NCBI RefSeq assembly: GCF_006491595.2
Contig: NZ_VEVQ02000003.1
Span: 124,001-188,000 of the forward strand
DNA: 64,000 bases
From: Flavobacterium jejuense
GTDB taxonomy: Bacteria; Bacteroidota; Bacteroidia; Flavobacteriales; Flavobacteriaceae
Direction of reading: 5' to 3'
In this document: positions 19,586-27,903 of the stretch, one piece after another
How the letters are laid out: each line of letters begins with the position of its first letter
Position numbering within the stretch: position 1 is the stretch's first letter
Notes under the pieces: generated by a model
Seen by the model: the letters and a program-made list of their open reading frames with translations, nothing else
Database searches by the model: none
What the model was told of the DNA's origin: nothing
Translations under genes and position numbers: made by a program

Positions 19586-20830
19586 ATGTCAGTTTTACAA
19601 AAAATGAGCTCGGCAGAAGCTATTTCGCTCGAAGACAAATTCGGAGCCCACAATTACCATCCACTTCCTGTAGTTTTAAGCAAAGGTGTTGGTGTATTTG
19701 TTTGGGATGTTGAAGGAAAAAAATACTACGATTTCTTATCGGCTTATTCAGCTGTAAATCAAGGTCATTGTCATCCTAAAATTGTTGGTGCAATGATGGA
19801 ACAAGCTCAAACATTAACTTTAACTTCTAGAGCCTTTTACAATGACAAATTAGGCGTTTATGAAAAGTATGTAACCGATTTTTTTGGGTTTGATAAAGTT
19901 CTACCTATGAATACAGGTGCTGAAGCGGTAGAAACGGCTTTAAAAATTTGTAGAAAATGGGCTTATGAGAAAAAAGGAATTCCTGAAAATGAAGCGCAAA
20001 TAATTGTTTGTGAAAATAATTTTCATGGAAGAACTACTACTATCATTTCTTTTTCGAATGATGAAAATGCTCGTAAAAACTTTGGTCCTTATACTGCTGG
20101 TTTTATAAAAATTCCTTATGATGACATTGATGCTCTTGAAAAAGCAATTACCTCTTCTAAAAATATTGCAGGTTTTCTAGTAGAACCTATTCAAGGAGAA
20201 GCTGGAGTTTTTGTTCCAAGTGAAGGTTATTTAACAAAAGCAAAAGCATTGTGTGAAGCAAATAATGTTTTATTTATTGCTGATGAAGTTCAAACTGGTA
20301 TTGCTAGAACAGGAAAAATGTTAGCTGTTCATCATGAAAATGTGCAACCTGATCTTTTAATTTTAGGAAAAGCATTATCTGGTGGTGCCTATCCAGTTTC
20401 TGCTGTTTTAGCTATGGATGCAGTGATGAATGTCATTAAACCTGGTCAACATGGTTCTACTTTTGGAGGGAATCCTGTTGCAGCTGCTGTTGCAATTGCA
20501 GCTTTAGAAGTTGTTAAAGAGGAGAAATTAGATGAAAATGCATCAGCTCTAGGTCAACTGTTTCGTGATGAATTAAACAAATATATTGCCACGAGTTCGA
20601 TAGTAAGTTTAGTAAGAGGAAAAGGGTTGTTAAATGCTATTGTTATTAATGATAACGAAGAAAGCGAAACAGCATGGAATATTTGTGTTAAACTAGCTGA
20701 AAAAGGCTTATTAGCTAAACCCACACATGGAAACATTATTCGTTTTGCTCCACCATTAGTAATAACTGAATACCAATTGTTAGATTGTGTAGGAATCATT
20801 ATTAATACATTGAGAGATTTTGAAAAATAA
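19586..20830 (+). CDS. rocD: ornithine--oxo-acid transaminase
   Basis: A 414-residue PLP-dependent class III aminotransferase that converts ornithine and 2-oxoglutarate to glutamate semialdehyde and glutamate. Signature features: FHGRTTTIISFS, ADEVQTGIARTGK, and the PLP lysine K262 in LILGKALSGGAYPVSAVLA. The close match to ornithine aminotransferase rather than other class III enzymes is shown by LEDKFGAHNYHPLPVVLSKG near the start. Monocistronic: own promoter and the terminator at 20855-20882. Confidence 0.95.
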   Translation: MSVLQKMSSAEAISLEDKFGAHNYHPLPVVLSKGVGVFVWDVEGKKYYDFLSAYSAVNQGHCHPKIVGAMMEQAQTLTLTSRAFYNDKLGVYEKYVTDFFGFDKVLPMNTGAEAVETALKICRKWAYEKKGIPENEAQIIVCENNFHGRTTTIISFSNDENARKNFGPYTAGFIKIPYDDIDALEKAITSSKNIAGFLVEPIQGEAGVFVPSEGYLTKAKALCEANNVLFIADEVQTGIARTGKMLAVHHENVQPDLLILGKALSGGAYPVSAVLAMDAVMNVIKPGQHGSTFGGNPVAAAVAIAALEVVKEEKLDENASALGQLFRDELNKYIATSSIVSLVRGKGLLNAIVINDNEESETAWNICVKLAEKGLLAKPTHGNIIRFAPPLVITEYQLLDCVGIIINTLRDFEK

Positions 20831-20854
20831 AAACAATGTAATTATTTATAAACG

Positions 20855-20882
20855 AAAGTCCAATCAGTAGATTGGACTTTTT
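20855..20882. terminator. bidirectional terminator
   Basis: AAGTCCAAT / ATTGGACTT around CAGTAG, with flanking A- and T-rich runs. It separates rocD and the convergent UDG-family gene. Confidence 0.85.
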
Positions 20883-21456
20883 ATTTTGATAATATCTTAA
20901 TTACTTTTTCTTGAAGAACAGGAACAATACTTTCTTCAAACCATTTATTTTTTTGAAGCCAAAATCTATTTCTAGGAGAAGGATGTGGCAATGGGAAATA
21001 TTTAGGAAGATACGTTTCAAAATTACTAACTGTTTCTGTTAGAGTAGTTTTATTTTCTTCTTTCAAATAATATTTTTGAGCATATTGACCTATAAGTAGT
21101 ATCAATTCTAATTTTGGCATTTGCATCAATAGTTTTTCATGCCAAAGTGGTGCACATTCTGGTCTAGGAGGTAAATCACCTGTTTTTCCTTTCCCAGGAT
21201 AACAAAAACCCATAGGAACAATGGCTATTTTTGAAACATCATAGAATAAGTCATTAGAAATATTAAGCCATTTTCTAAGTTCGTTTCCACTTGGATCATT
21301 CCACGGTATTCCTGTTTGATGCACTTTAGTTCCTGGAGCTTGTCCTATAATTAAAATTTTAGCCGTTTTACTTGCTCTCACTACTGGATTAGGCCCTAGG
21401 GGTAAAAAGTCACTACAATGAGTACATTTTATTATTTCATCTAATAATTTTTTCAT
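20881..21456 (-). CDS. uracil-DNA glycosylase family protein, likely iron-sulfur type
   Basis: A 191-residue UDG-superfamily protein. The water-activating loop is GQAPG (38-42) and the base-binding loop is HPSPRN (158-163). Four cysteines, C11, C14, C85 and C101, have the CxxC...C(16)C spacing of the 4Fe-4S cluster in family 4/5 enzymes. The family-4 motif usually reads GEAPG, so Gln39 is a difference and substrate range is uncertain. The enzyme would remove damaged bases from DNA. Downstream of the SOD gene, 16 nt apart. Confidence 0.8.
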   Translation of the reverse strand: MKKLLDEIIKCTHCSDFLPLGPNPVVRASKTAKILIIGQAPGTKVHQTGIPWNDPSGNELRKWLNISNDLFYDVSKIAIVPMGFCYPGKGKTGDLPPRPECAPLWHEKLLMQMPKLELILLIGQYAQKYYLKEENKTTLTETVSNFETYLPKYFPLPHPSPRNRFWLQKNKWFEESIVPVLQEKVIKILSK

Positions 21457-21472
21457 TTAAAAAAATCCATTA

Positions 21473-22240
21473 TTATGGAATCGAAAATGATAAGTCTTCA
21501 TATTTTTTAGAGACTATTGTCCAGTTAATACTGTCAAAAACATTTTCTAGATATTCCTTCCTATCATTTTGATAAGCTAAATAATAGGCATGTTCCCATA
21601 AGTCAACCCCTAATATAGGAGTTCCTTTAACTTTAGAGTTTAGCATTAATGGATTATCTTGGTTGTTTGTAGTAACAATTTTTAACTCTCCTACTTTAGT
21701 CACTACTAACCAAATCCATCCAGAACCAATATGATTATTAGCTTCTGCAATAAATTTACTTTTAAAAATTGAAAAAGAAACGAAATTAGTATTTATTGAT
21801 TCTAACAATTTCTCATTTGGTTTCTTAGCTCCTTTAGGTGTAAGGATTTCAAAAAAAAGGGAATGATTATAATAGCCACCTGCACTATTCTTCAATTCTG
21901 GTTCAATATCTGAAACTTTAGTAAGTATATCTTCAATGGATTTATCTTGCCATTCTTTTTTATTAGCTATTTCTTTGTTTAAAGTATTTGTATATCCCAA
22001 ATAATATTTAGAATAATGAAGCTCCATTGTTTTACCATCAATTGTAGACTTCAACGCATCATAAGGATAATTTAAAACGAACAGTTGAAAAGCACCTTTA
22101 TTAGCCTTTACTTCTTTTGGGTTTCCATAAAGAACCGAAATTGGTTCTTCTGGTTCAGGAATTTGTACTTCTACTAAATCACTTTTATCCTTACAAGACG
22201 CAAACAAAATAAAAACAATAAAAAAAGAGTAAAGTTTCAT
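21473..22240 (-). CDS. lipoprotein Fe/Mn superoxide dismutase
   Basis: A 255-residue protein with lipobox FASC (Cys16) and a full Fe/Mn-SOD fold. Metal ligands are all present: H75 (MELHYSKYY), H126 (AGGYYNHSLFF), D213 and H217 (GVDLWEHAYYLAY). It would be anchored outside the cytoplasm and detoxify superoxide there. The usual NHxxFW reads NHSLFF here. An export signal on an Fe/Mn SOD is uncommon in bacteria in general. Its start codon abuts the stop of the acyl-CoA-binding gene (position 22240), so it is part of the psd operon. Confidence 0.88.
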   Translation of the reverse strand: MKLYSFFIVFILFASCKDKSDLVEVQIPEPEEPISVLYGNPKEVKANKGAFQLFVLNYPYDALKSTIDGKTMELHYSKYYLGYTNTLNKEIANKKEWQDKSIEDILTKVSDIEPELKNSAGGYYNHSLFFEILTPKGAKKPNEKLLESINTNFVSFSIFKSKFIAEANNHIGSGWIWLVVTKVGELKIVTTNNQDNPLMLNSKVKGTPILGVDLWEHAYYLAYQNDRKEYLENVFDSINWTIVSKKYEDLSFSIP

Positions 22241-22518
22241 TATATATTCCTTTCTCTCATGAGTTTATTAATAATATCTATATAGTTTTGCTTAGATTCA
22301 TCTATAGTAAGGTGTTTCACTTGCATCCAAGCATTTAATTTAAATGCATTAATTAAATCCTGAGGATTTTGAGCATGAATATTAGATTTACCACTAGTTG
22401 CTTGTTTATACAAACCGTACAAAACTAATTGAACGTCTTGTGGAACGGACTCTTGAGGAATCAATTGTGCATTATCAAATGCTTCTTCAAATAAAGTATC
22501 TAAATCTTTATTACTCAT
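22240..22518 (-). CDS. acyl-CoA-binding protein
   Basis: A 92-residue ACBP. The family core VQLVLYGLYKQATSGKSN and the following FKLNAWMQVKHLTIDESKQNY match the four-helix acyl-CoA binder. It would hold long-chain acyl-CoA in the cytosol. It is wedged between psd and the SOD gene with overlaps of a base or less, in an operon that also holds cdsA, so supply of acyl chains to phospholipid synthesis is a natural inference. Confidence 0.9.
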   Translation of the reverse strand: MSNKDLDTLFEEAFDNAQLIPQESVPQDVQLVLYGLYKQATSGKSNIHAQNPQDLINAFKLNAWMQVKHLTIDESKQNYIDIINKLMRERNI

Positions 22519-23166
22519 TTACTTTTTACAAATAACTGTTTCTGCCCCTATTGCTTTTTCTCCTAGTTTTACGTTTACTTCTGTTCCTAGAGGTAAATAA
22601 ATATCCACTCTAGATCCAAATTTAATAAAACCTGCATCTTTACCTTGTACAGCTCTCATTCCTTCTTTAGCATAATTTATAATTCTTCTAGCTAAGGCTC
22701 CAGCTATTTGTCTGTACATTACTTCTCCGTAAATACGGTTATTAATCACAACTGTAGTTCTCTCATTCTCTTCACTTGCTTTTGGATGCCAAGCTACTAA
22801 ATACTTCCCAGGATGGTACTTACTATATTTCACCACTCCATTTAATGGATAACGAGTAACATGCACGTTTATAGGTGACATAAAAATAGAAACCATTAAT
22901 CGCTTTTCTTTGAAATATTCTGGTTCATACACTTCTTCGATGACAACCACTTTACCATCAACTGGTGCTAAAATGTGATTATCACTATTATCAACTTCTC
23001 TCTTAGGATTTCTAAAAAATTGAAGAATTAATATTAAAAAAACTAATGCAAGAACAATTACACCAATTCTAATCCATTCAATAGAAATGTATTCTGATGC
23101 AAAAACAACAGCTACAACAATAGCTAGTGTTACTAAAATAATTTTGGCTCCTTCTTTATGAAACAT
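22519..23166 (-). CDS. psd: phosphatidylserine decarboxylase family protein
   Basis: A 215-residue short (Psd-B/archaeal-type) enzyme that makes phosphatidylethanolamine. Two N-terminal hydrophobic helices are followed by the MVSIFMSPINVHVTRYP segment and the self-cleavage site FGS in IKFGSRVDIYLP, where Ser becomes the pyruvoyl group. The start overlaps the cdsA stop by 11 bases. Membrane-bound. Works after CdsA in phospholipid synthesis. Confidence 0.92.
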   Translation of the reverse strand: MFHKEGAKIILVTLAIVVAVVFASEYISIEWIRIGVIVLALVFLILILQFFRNPKREVDNSDNHILAPVDGKVVVIEEVYEPEYFKEKRLMVSIFMSPINVHVTRYPLNGVVKYSKYHPGKYLVAWHPKASEENERTTVVINNRIYGEVMYRQIAGALARRIINYAKEGMRAVQGKDAGFIKFGSRVDIYLPLGTEVNVKLGEKAIGAETVICKK

Positions 23167-23968
23167 AATATAAAATTAAATAAAACAAATTAATGAATGG
23201 CACTACAAATATAATACTATCTAATCGATCTAAGATACCACCATGCCCTGGCATAATATTTCCTGAATCTTTTATTCCAGCAACTCTTTTCAATTTAGAT
23301 TCTATTAAATCTCCAAGAGTACTAAAAATACTAACTATTATTGCAATTATAATCCAAATGTATATATTTTTTGTCCCAATATAATATTTAGATAAAAGAA
23401 CACTACAAATAATGGTAAAGAAAACACCTCCTATAAAACCTTCTATGGTTTTTTTGGGAGAAACACTTGGAAATAATTTTCTTTTTCCAAAATTTTTACC
23501 TACCAAATAAGCAAAAGTATCATTAGTCCATATTGAAATAAAGATCGTAATTAATATTTTTTCATTATATCTGTTGCCTTTTCCGATACAAATATAATTT
23601 GTTAAAATAAATGGAATGATAATATAACCAATTAAAAGAATATAACGAGTTCCTAGTTGAAATTTAGTTTTTTTAGCATTATAAAGATACAGCAATAATT
23701 TTACACCAATTAAAGTCGAAAAAACTGAAATTCCAGTCCAAAGATTAATGTTAACATCATTTTTATTCCACAAAAAATAATATGAAATTATAGCTATTGG
23801 AATAGTGATATAATAATTTAATGAAGCTAATTTACAAAATTCAAAAACAGCTATAACCAAAAATACTCCAAAAAGAATAGCTAGACTCTCTTTAGAATAC
23901 AAAATGCAGCTTAATAATAGAATAATATAAACAGCACCTGAAATTGCTCTCTTTAATGTTTCATTCAT
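23156..23968 (-). CDS. cdsA: phosphatidate cytidylyltransferase
   Basis: A 270-residue integral membrane protein with about seven hydrophobic helices. The family signature is near the C-terminus: KDSGNIMPGHGGILDRLDS. IWTNDTFAYLVGKNFGKRKL and SPKKTIEGFIGG are also typical. It makes CDP-diacylglycerol from CTP and phosphatidate. One base separates it from the LUD gene upstream, and it overlaps psd downstream. Confidence 0.93.
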   Translation of the reverse strand: MNETLKRAISGAVYIILLLSCILYSKESLAILFGVFLVIAVFEFCKLASLNYYITIPIAIISYYFLWNKNDVNINLWTGISVFSTLIGVKLLLYLYNAKKTKFQLGTRYILLIGYIIIPFILTNYICIGKGNRYNEKILITIFISIWTNDTFAYLVGKNFGKRKLFPSVSPKKTIEGFIGGVFFTIICSVLLSKYYIGTKNIYIWIIIAIIVSIFSTLGDLIESKLKRVAGIKDSGNIMPGHGGILDRLDSIIFVVPFINLFYLILYYVS

Positions 23969-23969
23969 A

Positions 23970-24575
23970 TTAAAGATCTTCTAATAAAAGCAAATATAAA
24001 TTTTTATGACTACTACCGTAGTGTAAAAAATCTTCTTCTTTTACTTTCTCGAAGTATTTTATTGTAGTAATATTTGTTGGATATTCTTTGTCATACTTAT
24101 TTTTTATATGACGTAAGCCTTCACTTTTATTAGCAACTAATTGACTTGTTGTTGCTAAAACGACCATATTTGTAGGTAAATCTGCTGGTCTATACTGTTT
24201 TAATTGATTAGAAGAAAAGAGAACAGAACCTTCATCTGCAATTAAATTTTCGCAAGTAGAAAAATAAAACTTAGCTTCCTTAGAATTATTTTTATATACT
24301 AACTTGTTTTCTTCTAAAAAATGAAATAATTGTGTCTCATAGCAATTTACTTCGCTTTCAAACCAATCATTTTCTTCCAAAATATTAATAAAATTTTCTG
24401 AAACTTCGTTTAAATTTTCACAATATATAAATTTCCCACCATTTTTTTTAAAGTGGTGAGTAAACATTTCATCAATAGGCAGTTTAACTTCTGGTGCATA
24501 AGGACTTTTTTCATCATCTTTATTGCTTTTTGAAGCGTTACCAGAGTTTCCAAAAATTTTTCTAAAAAGACTCAT
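23970..24575 (-). CDS. LUD domain protein
   Basis: A 201-residue protein with a DUF162/LUD (lactate utilisation) domain. The typical features are an N-terminal variable part and ADEGSVLFSSNQLKQYRPADLPTNMVVLATTSQLV, which I cite here only by its ends: ADEGSVLFSS and LATTSQLV. Substrate unknown; related LutC subunits act in lactate oxidation, but no lutAB genes are nearby. It is the first gene of the cdsA-psd-ACBP-SOD operon. A TATCTTTG box on the minus strand (24610-24617) lies 35 nt before the start. Confidence 0.72.
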   Translation of the reverse strand: MSLFRKIFGNSGNASKSNKDDEKSPYAPEVKLPIDEMFTHHFKKNGGKFIYCENLNEVSENFINILEENDWFESEVNCYETQLFHFLEENKLVYKNNSKEAKFYFSTCENLIADEGSVLFSSNQLKQYRPADLPTNMVVLATTSQLVANKSEGLRHIKNKYDKEYPTNITTIKYFEKVKEEDFLHYGSSHKNLYLLLLEDL

Positions 24576-24619
24576 GTATTTTTAGTGGGTAATTTATACT
24601 TGTGCGAACCAAAGATAAA

Positions 24620-24661
24620 AAAAAACTTAGTTCTATAAGGCTTATGAACTAAGTTTTTTTA
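24620..24661 (-). terminator. terminator after ftsH
   Basis: AAAACTTAGTTC / GAACTAAGTTTT with a 12-nt loop and A/T runs on both sides. It lies between ftsH and the LUD gene, so the two are separate transcripts. Confidence 0.8.
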
Positions 24662-24690
24662 AAATTGGTATAAATGTAATTTATAACAAA

Positions 24691-26610
24691 CTATTCTGTA
24701 GTAATTTCAATTATCTTTTCATGAGGTCTATTTCCAAAAATAGTTTCTAAATCATCTTTAAAAATAACTTCTTTTTCAATTAAGATATCGGCAAGTTGAA
24801 TCAACTTATCTTTATTATCTTCTAATAATTGAATGGCTCTCTTATATTGATCCTCTATCAATAAAGATATTTCGGTATCTATGACTTTAGCTGTTTCTTC
24901 TGAATACGGTTTTGAAAAATTATACTCACTTTGTCCTGAAGAGTCATAATAAGTTATATTTCCTAACTTTTCATTCAATCCATAAATAGTGACCATTGCA
25001 CGTGCTTGCTTGGTTACTTTTTCCAAATCACTCAAAGCTCCCGTTGAAATTTTATTAAAAATCACTTTCTCTGCAGCTCTTCCTCCCATGGTAGCACACA
25101 TTTCATCTAACATTTGCTCTGGACGAACAATCAACCTTTCTTCTGGTAAATACCAAGCAGCACCTAAACTTTGCCCTCTAGGAACAATTGTCACTTTAAC
25201 TAAAGGAGCAGCATGCTCAAGCATCCAACTTACTGTTGCATGACCAGCTTCATGTATTGCAATTGCTCTTTTTTCTTCTGGAGTAACAATTTTATTTTTC
25301 TTTTCTAAACCACCTACAATTCTATCAACTGCATCTAAGAAGTCTTGTTTGTCAACTGCTTTTTTGTCTTTTCTAGCAGCAATTAAAGCCGCCTCATTAC
25401 AAACATTAGCAATATCTGCTCCTGAAAAACCTGGAGTTTGTTTTGCTAAAAATTCAGTGTCTAATTCTTCAGATTTCTTTATTGGTTTTAAGTGAACTTC
25501 GAAAATTTCTTTACGCTCTCTAATATCTGGAAGGTCAACATAAATCTGTCTATCAAAACGGCCAGCTCTCATCAAGGCTTTATCTAACACGTCGGCTCTA
25601 TTTGTTGCTGCAAGCACAATCACATTAGTATTTGTTCCAAAACCATCCATTTCTGTCAATAACTGATTTAGAGTATTTTCTCTTTCATCATTTGAACCAG
25701 ACATATTATTTTTGCCACGAGCTCTTCCTACAGCATCAATCTCATCGATAAATATAATAGCTGGTGCTTTTTCTTTGGCTTGCTTAAATAAATCTCTTAC
25801 TCTCGACGCTCCAACTCCAACAAACATTTCAACAAAATCAGAACCTGACAAAGAAAAGAAAGGAACTTTTGCTTCACCAGCAACTGCTTTAGCCAATAAC
25901 GTTTTACCTGTTCCTGGAGGACCAACTAATAAAGCTCCTTTTGGTATTTTACCTCCAATAGAAGTGTATTTTTCAGGAGTTTTCAAAAATTCTACAATCT
26001 CTTGAATCTCTTCTTTTGCTCCTTCTAATCCTGCAACATTTTCAAAAGTTACTTTAATATCGTTTTTCTCATCAAATAATTTAGCTTTAGATTTACCAAT
26101 ACTAAAAATTTGACCTCCACCTCCTCCACCAGAGCCTCCAGACATTCTACGCATCATAAAAATCCATAGACCACCTAATAAAAGAAAAGGCAACAATAAT
26201 GATAAGACATCTCCCCAAATTCCCTCTGGCTCCTTAGCATAATCATTAATAAGTCCTTTCTTCTTTGCTTCTATTAATTCTTTTTGAAATAATTCAGTAT
26301 TTCCAATTTCAAAATAATAATGTGGCCCTTTCTCATTTAGATCACCTAAAATATTATTCTTAGCATTTTTATGTTCTTTGTTCCCTAAAGCATCTTTTTT
26401 CAAAAATACTTGAGCTTTTGTATTGCTAAAAACGACTTTATCAACCTGATTAGATTCTAGAAATTCATAAAATTTTGACAAAGTAGTTGGTTTAGGATTA
26501 CTAAAATCAAACCCATTACCAAATACATTTATCAATAAGAATACTCCAAGAATAAGACCATAAATTAACCACGGACTAACTTTAAATTTTGGATTTTTAT
26601 TTTCAGACAT
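24691..26610 (-). CDS. ftsH: ATP-dependent zinc metalloprotease FtsH
   Basis: A 639-residue membrane protease that degrades membrane and regulatory proteins. Two membrane helices (about 14-31 and 134-153) frame a periplasmic domain. A Gly-rich linker (160-166) follows. Walker A is GPPGTGKT (230-237), Walker B IIFIDE (285-290), SRH region [18 protein letters not shown], and the zinc motif HEAGH (453-457). All key residues are present. The rsfS gene lies 7 nt upstream, giving an rsfS-ftsH operon. Confidence 0.98.
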   Translation of the reverse strand: MSENKNPKFKVSPWLIYGLILGVFLLINVFGNGFDFSNPKPTTLSKFYEFLESNQVDKVVFSNTKAQVFLKKDALGNKEHKNAKNNILGDLNEKGPHYYFEIGNTELFQKELIEAKKKGLINDYAKEPEGIWGDVLSLLLPFLLLGGLWIFMMRRMSGGSGGGGGGQIFSIGKSKAKLFDEKNDIKVTFENVAGLEGAKEEIQEIVEFLKTPEKYTSIGGKIPKGALLVGPPGTGKTLLAKAVAGEAKVPFFSLSGSDFVEMFVGVGASRVRDLFKQAKEKAPAIIFIDEIDAVGRARGKNNMSGSNDERENTLNQLLTEMDGFGTNTNVIVLAATNRADVLDKALMRAGRFDRQIYVDLPDIRERKEIFEVHLKPIKKSEELDTEFLAKQTPGFSGADIANVCNEAALIAARKDKKAVDKQDFLDAVDRIVGGLEKKNKIVTPEEKRAIAIHEAGHATVSWMLEHAAPLVKVTIVPRGQSLGAAWYLPEERLIVRPEQMLDEMCATMGGRAAEKVIFNKISTGALSDLEKVTKQARAMVTIYGLNEKLGNITYYDSSGQSEYNFSKPYSEETAKVIDTEISLLIEDQYKRAIQLLEDNKDKLIQLADILIEKEVIFKDDLETIFGNRPHEKIIEITTE

Positions 26611-26617
26611 AATTTTT

Positions 26618-26986
26618 TTAATATTTACTTTCTATAGAAGTTATTTTAGCATCACCCCAAAGGCTCTCTATATTGTAATACTCACGGATGTGTGTTTGAA
26701 ATACATGTACAACTACATTCACAAAATCCATTAATACCCATTCACCATTTTCTAAACCTTCAATGTGCCAAGGTTTTTCTTTAAGTTCTTTAGACACTAC
26801 TTTTTGAATGGAATTTGCGATTGCAACTACTTGGGTGTTAGAGTTACCATTACAAACAATGAAATAATCGCATACTGTGTTATCAATTTCTCTAAGATCT
26901 AAGATATCTATATCTGCCCCTTTAACATCTTCTATTCCTTTAATGATATTTACTACTAAATCGTCGTTACTATTATTTTTTGCCAT
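26618..26986 (-). CDS. rsfS: ribosome silencing factor RsfS
   Basis: A 122-residue Iojap/RsfS protein that binds L14 on the large subunit and blocks subunit joining when nutrients are low. Typical segments: DIDILDLREIDNTVCDYFIVCNG, quoted only as DNTVCDYFIVC, then PWHIEGLENGEWVLMDF and VVHVFQTHIREYYNIE. Co-transcribed with ftsH. A TAACTTTG box (minus strand, 27007-27014) stands 20 nt before the ATG. The birA gene is divergent. Confidence 0.95.
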   Translation of the reverse strand: MAKNNSNDDLVVNIIKGIEDVKGADIDILDLREIDNTVCDYFIVCNGNSNTQVVAIANSIQKVVSKELKEKPWHIEGLENGEWVLMDFVNVVVHVFQTHIREYYNIESLWGDAKITSIESKY

Positions 26987-27080
26987 TTAAATTTTATAAG
27001 TTTATGCAAAGTTACCATTTTTTGTCTTTATTTTTGAACCTTAACATAAGATTAAAATTAAAACTTTACATTTTTTGTAA

Positions 27081-27806
27081 ATGAATATTATCAAACTCAA
27101 TGCCATAGACTCTACAAACAATTTTTTAAAAGAATTGTCAGCTACCCAAATCATAGAAAATTTTACTACAGTTGTAACTGAAAACCAATTAAATGGAAAA
27201 GGCCAAAGAGGTGCTTCATGGGTTTCAGAAAACGGTAAAAACCTAACCTTCAGCATCTTTATAAGGCATCCTGAAAAGAATTTAAATAATTTATACATTA
27301 TAAATATAATTACATCTATAGCAATAATTGAAGCACTTAAAGAGTATCATTTAAATGATTTACATATTAAATGGCCAAACGACATTTTGTCAGAGAATAA
27401 AAAGATTTGTGGAATATTAGTAGAAAACACTATTAAGTCTAATGGCAAAATACAATCTATCGTAGGTATAGGATTAAATGTAAATCAAAGAAAGTTCGAA
27501 AATCTACCACAAGCCTCATCATTAGCACAATTAAAAAACAAAGTATTTGACAAAGACAGCCTCTTAAAATCAATTATCCAAGCATTAAAATCAAATTATA
27601 AGAAAAGAGATGATATAAATTTTCTTTGGAAAAAATATCATTCTTTATTATTTAAAATGGGCATTCCTACTGTTTTCGAAAACAAACAACAAGTTAAATT
27701 TATGGCTATCATTCAAGGCGTTTCATCTGTAGGAAAATTGCAATTACAGCTTGAAAATGATACTATTAAAGAATTTGACATCAAAGAAATTAAAATGCTT
27801 TACTAA
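27081..27806 (+). CDS. birA: biotin--[acetyl-CoA-carboxylase] ligase
   Basis: A 241-residue biotin protein ligase without an N-terminal DNA-binding domain, so it is an enzyme only. The biotinyl-AMP loop is NGKGQRGASWVSENGKNL, and LHIKWPNDILSENKKICGILVE holds the catalytic lysine. SIVGIGLNVNQ is the third landmark. It charges biotin onto acyl-CoA carboxylases. Divergent from rsfS. The ccsBA gene follows about 100 nt downstream with its own TAnnTTTG box. Confidence 0.93.
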   Translation: MNIIKLNAIDSTNNFLKELSATQIIENFTTVVTENQLNGKGQRGASWVSENGKNLTFSIFIRHPEKNLNNLYIINIITSIAIIEALKEYHLNDLHIKWPNDILSENKKICGILVENTIKSNGKIQSIVGIGLNVNQRKFENLPQASSLAQLKNKVFDKDSLLKSIIQALKSNYKKRDDINFLWKKYHSLLFKMGIPTVFENKQQVKFMAIIQGVSSVGKLQLQLENDTIKEFDIKEIKMLY

Positions 27807-27903
27807 TAACAATTCTTAAAACTTGACAAAGACTTGTTAAACATAACAATAAAGTTTGTGTTTTTAAGTACTTTTGCAAACGATAAAAATTACTACAATA
27901 GAA

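Noticed and set aside
27874..27903. Upstream TTG start of ccsBA
   Set aside because: It overlaps a TACTTTTG promoter box and adds residues not typical of the family.
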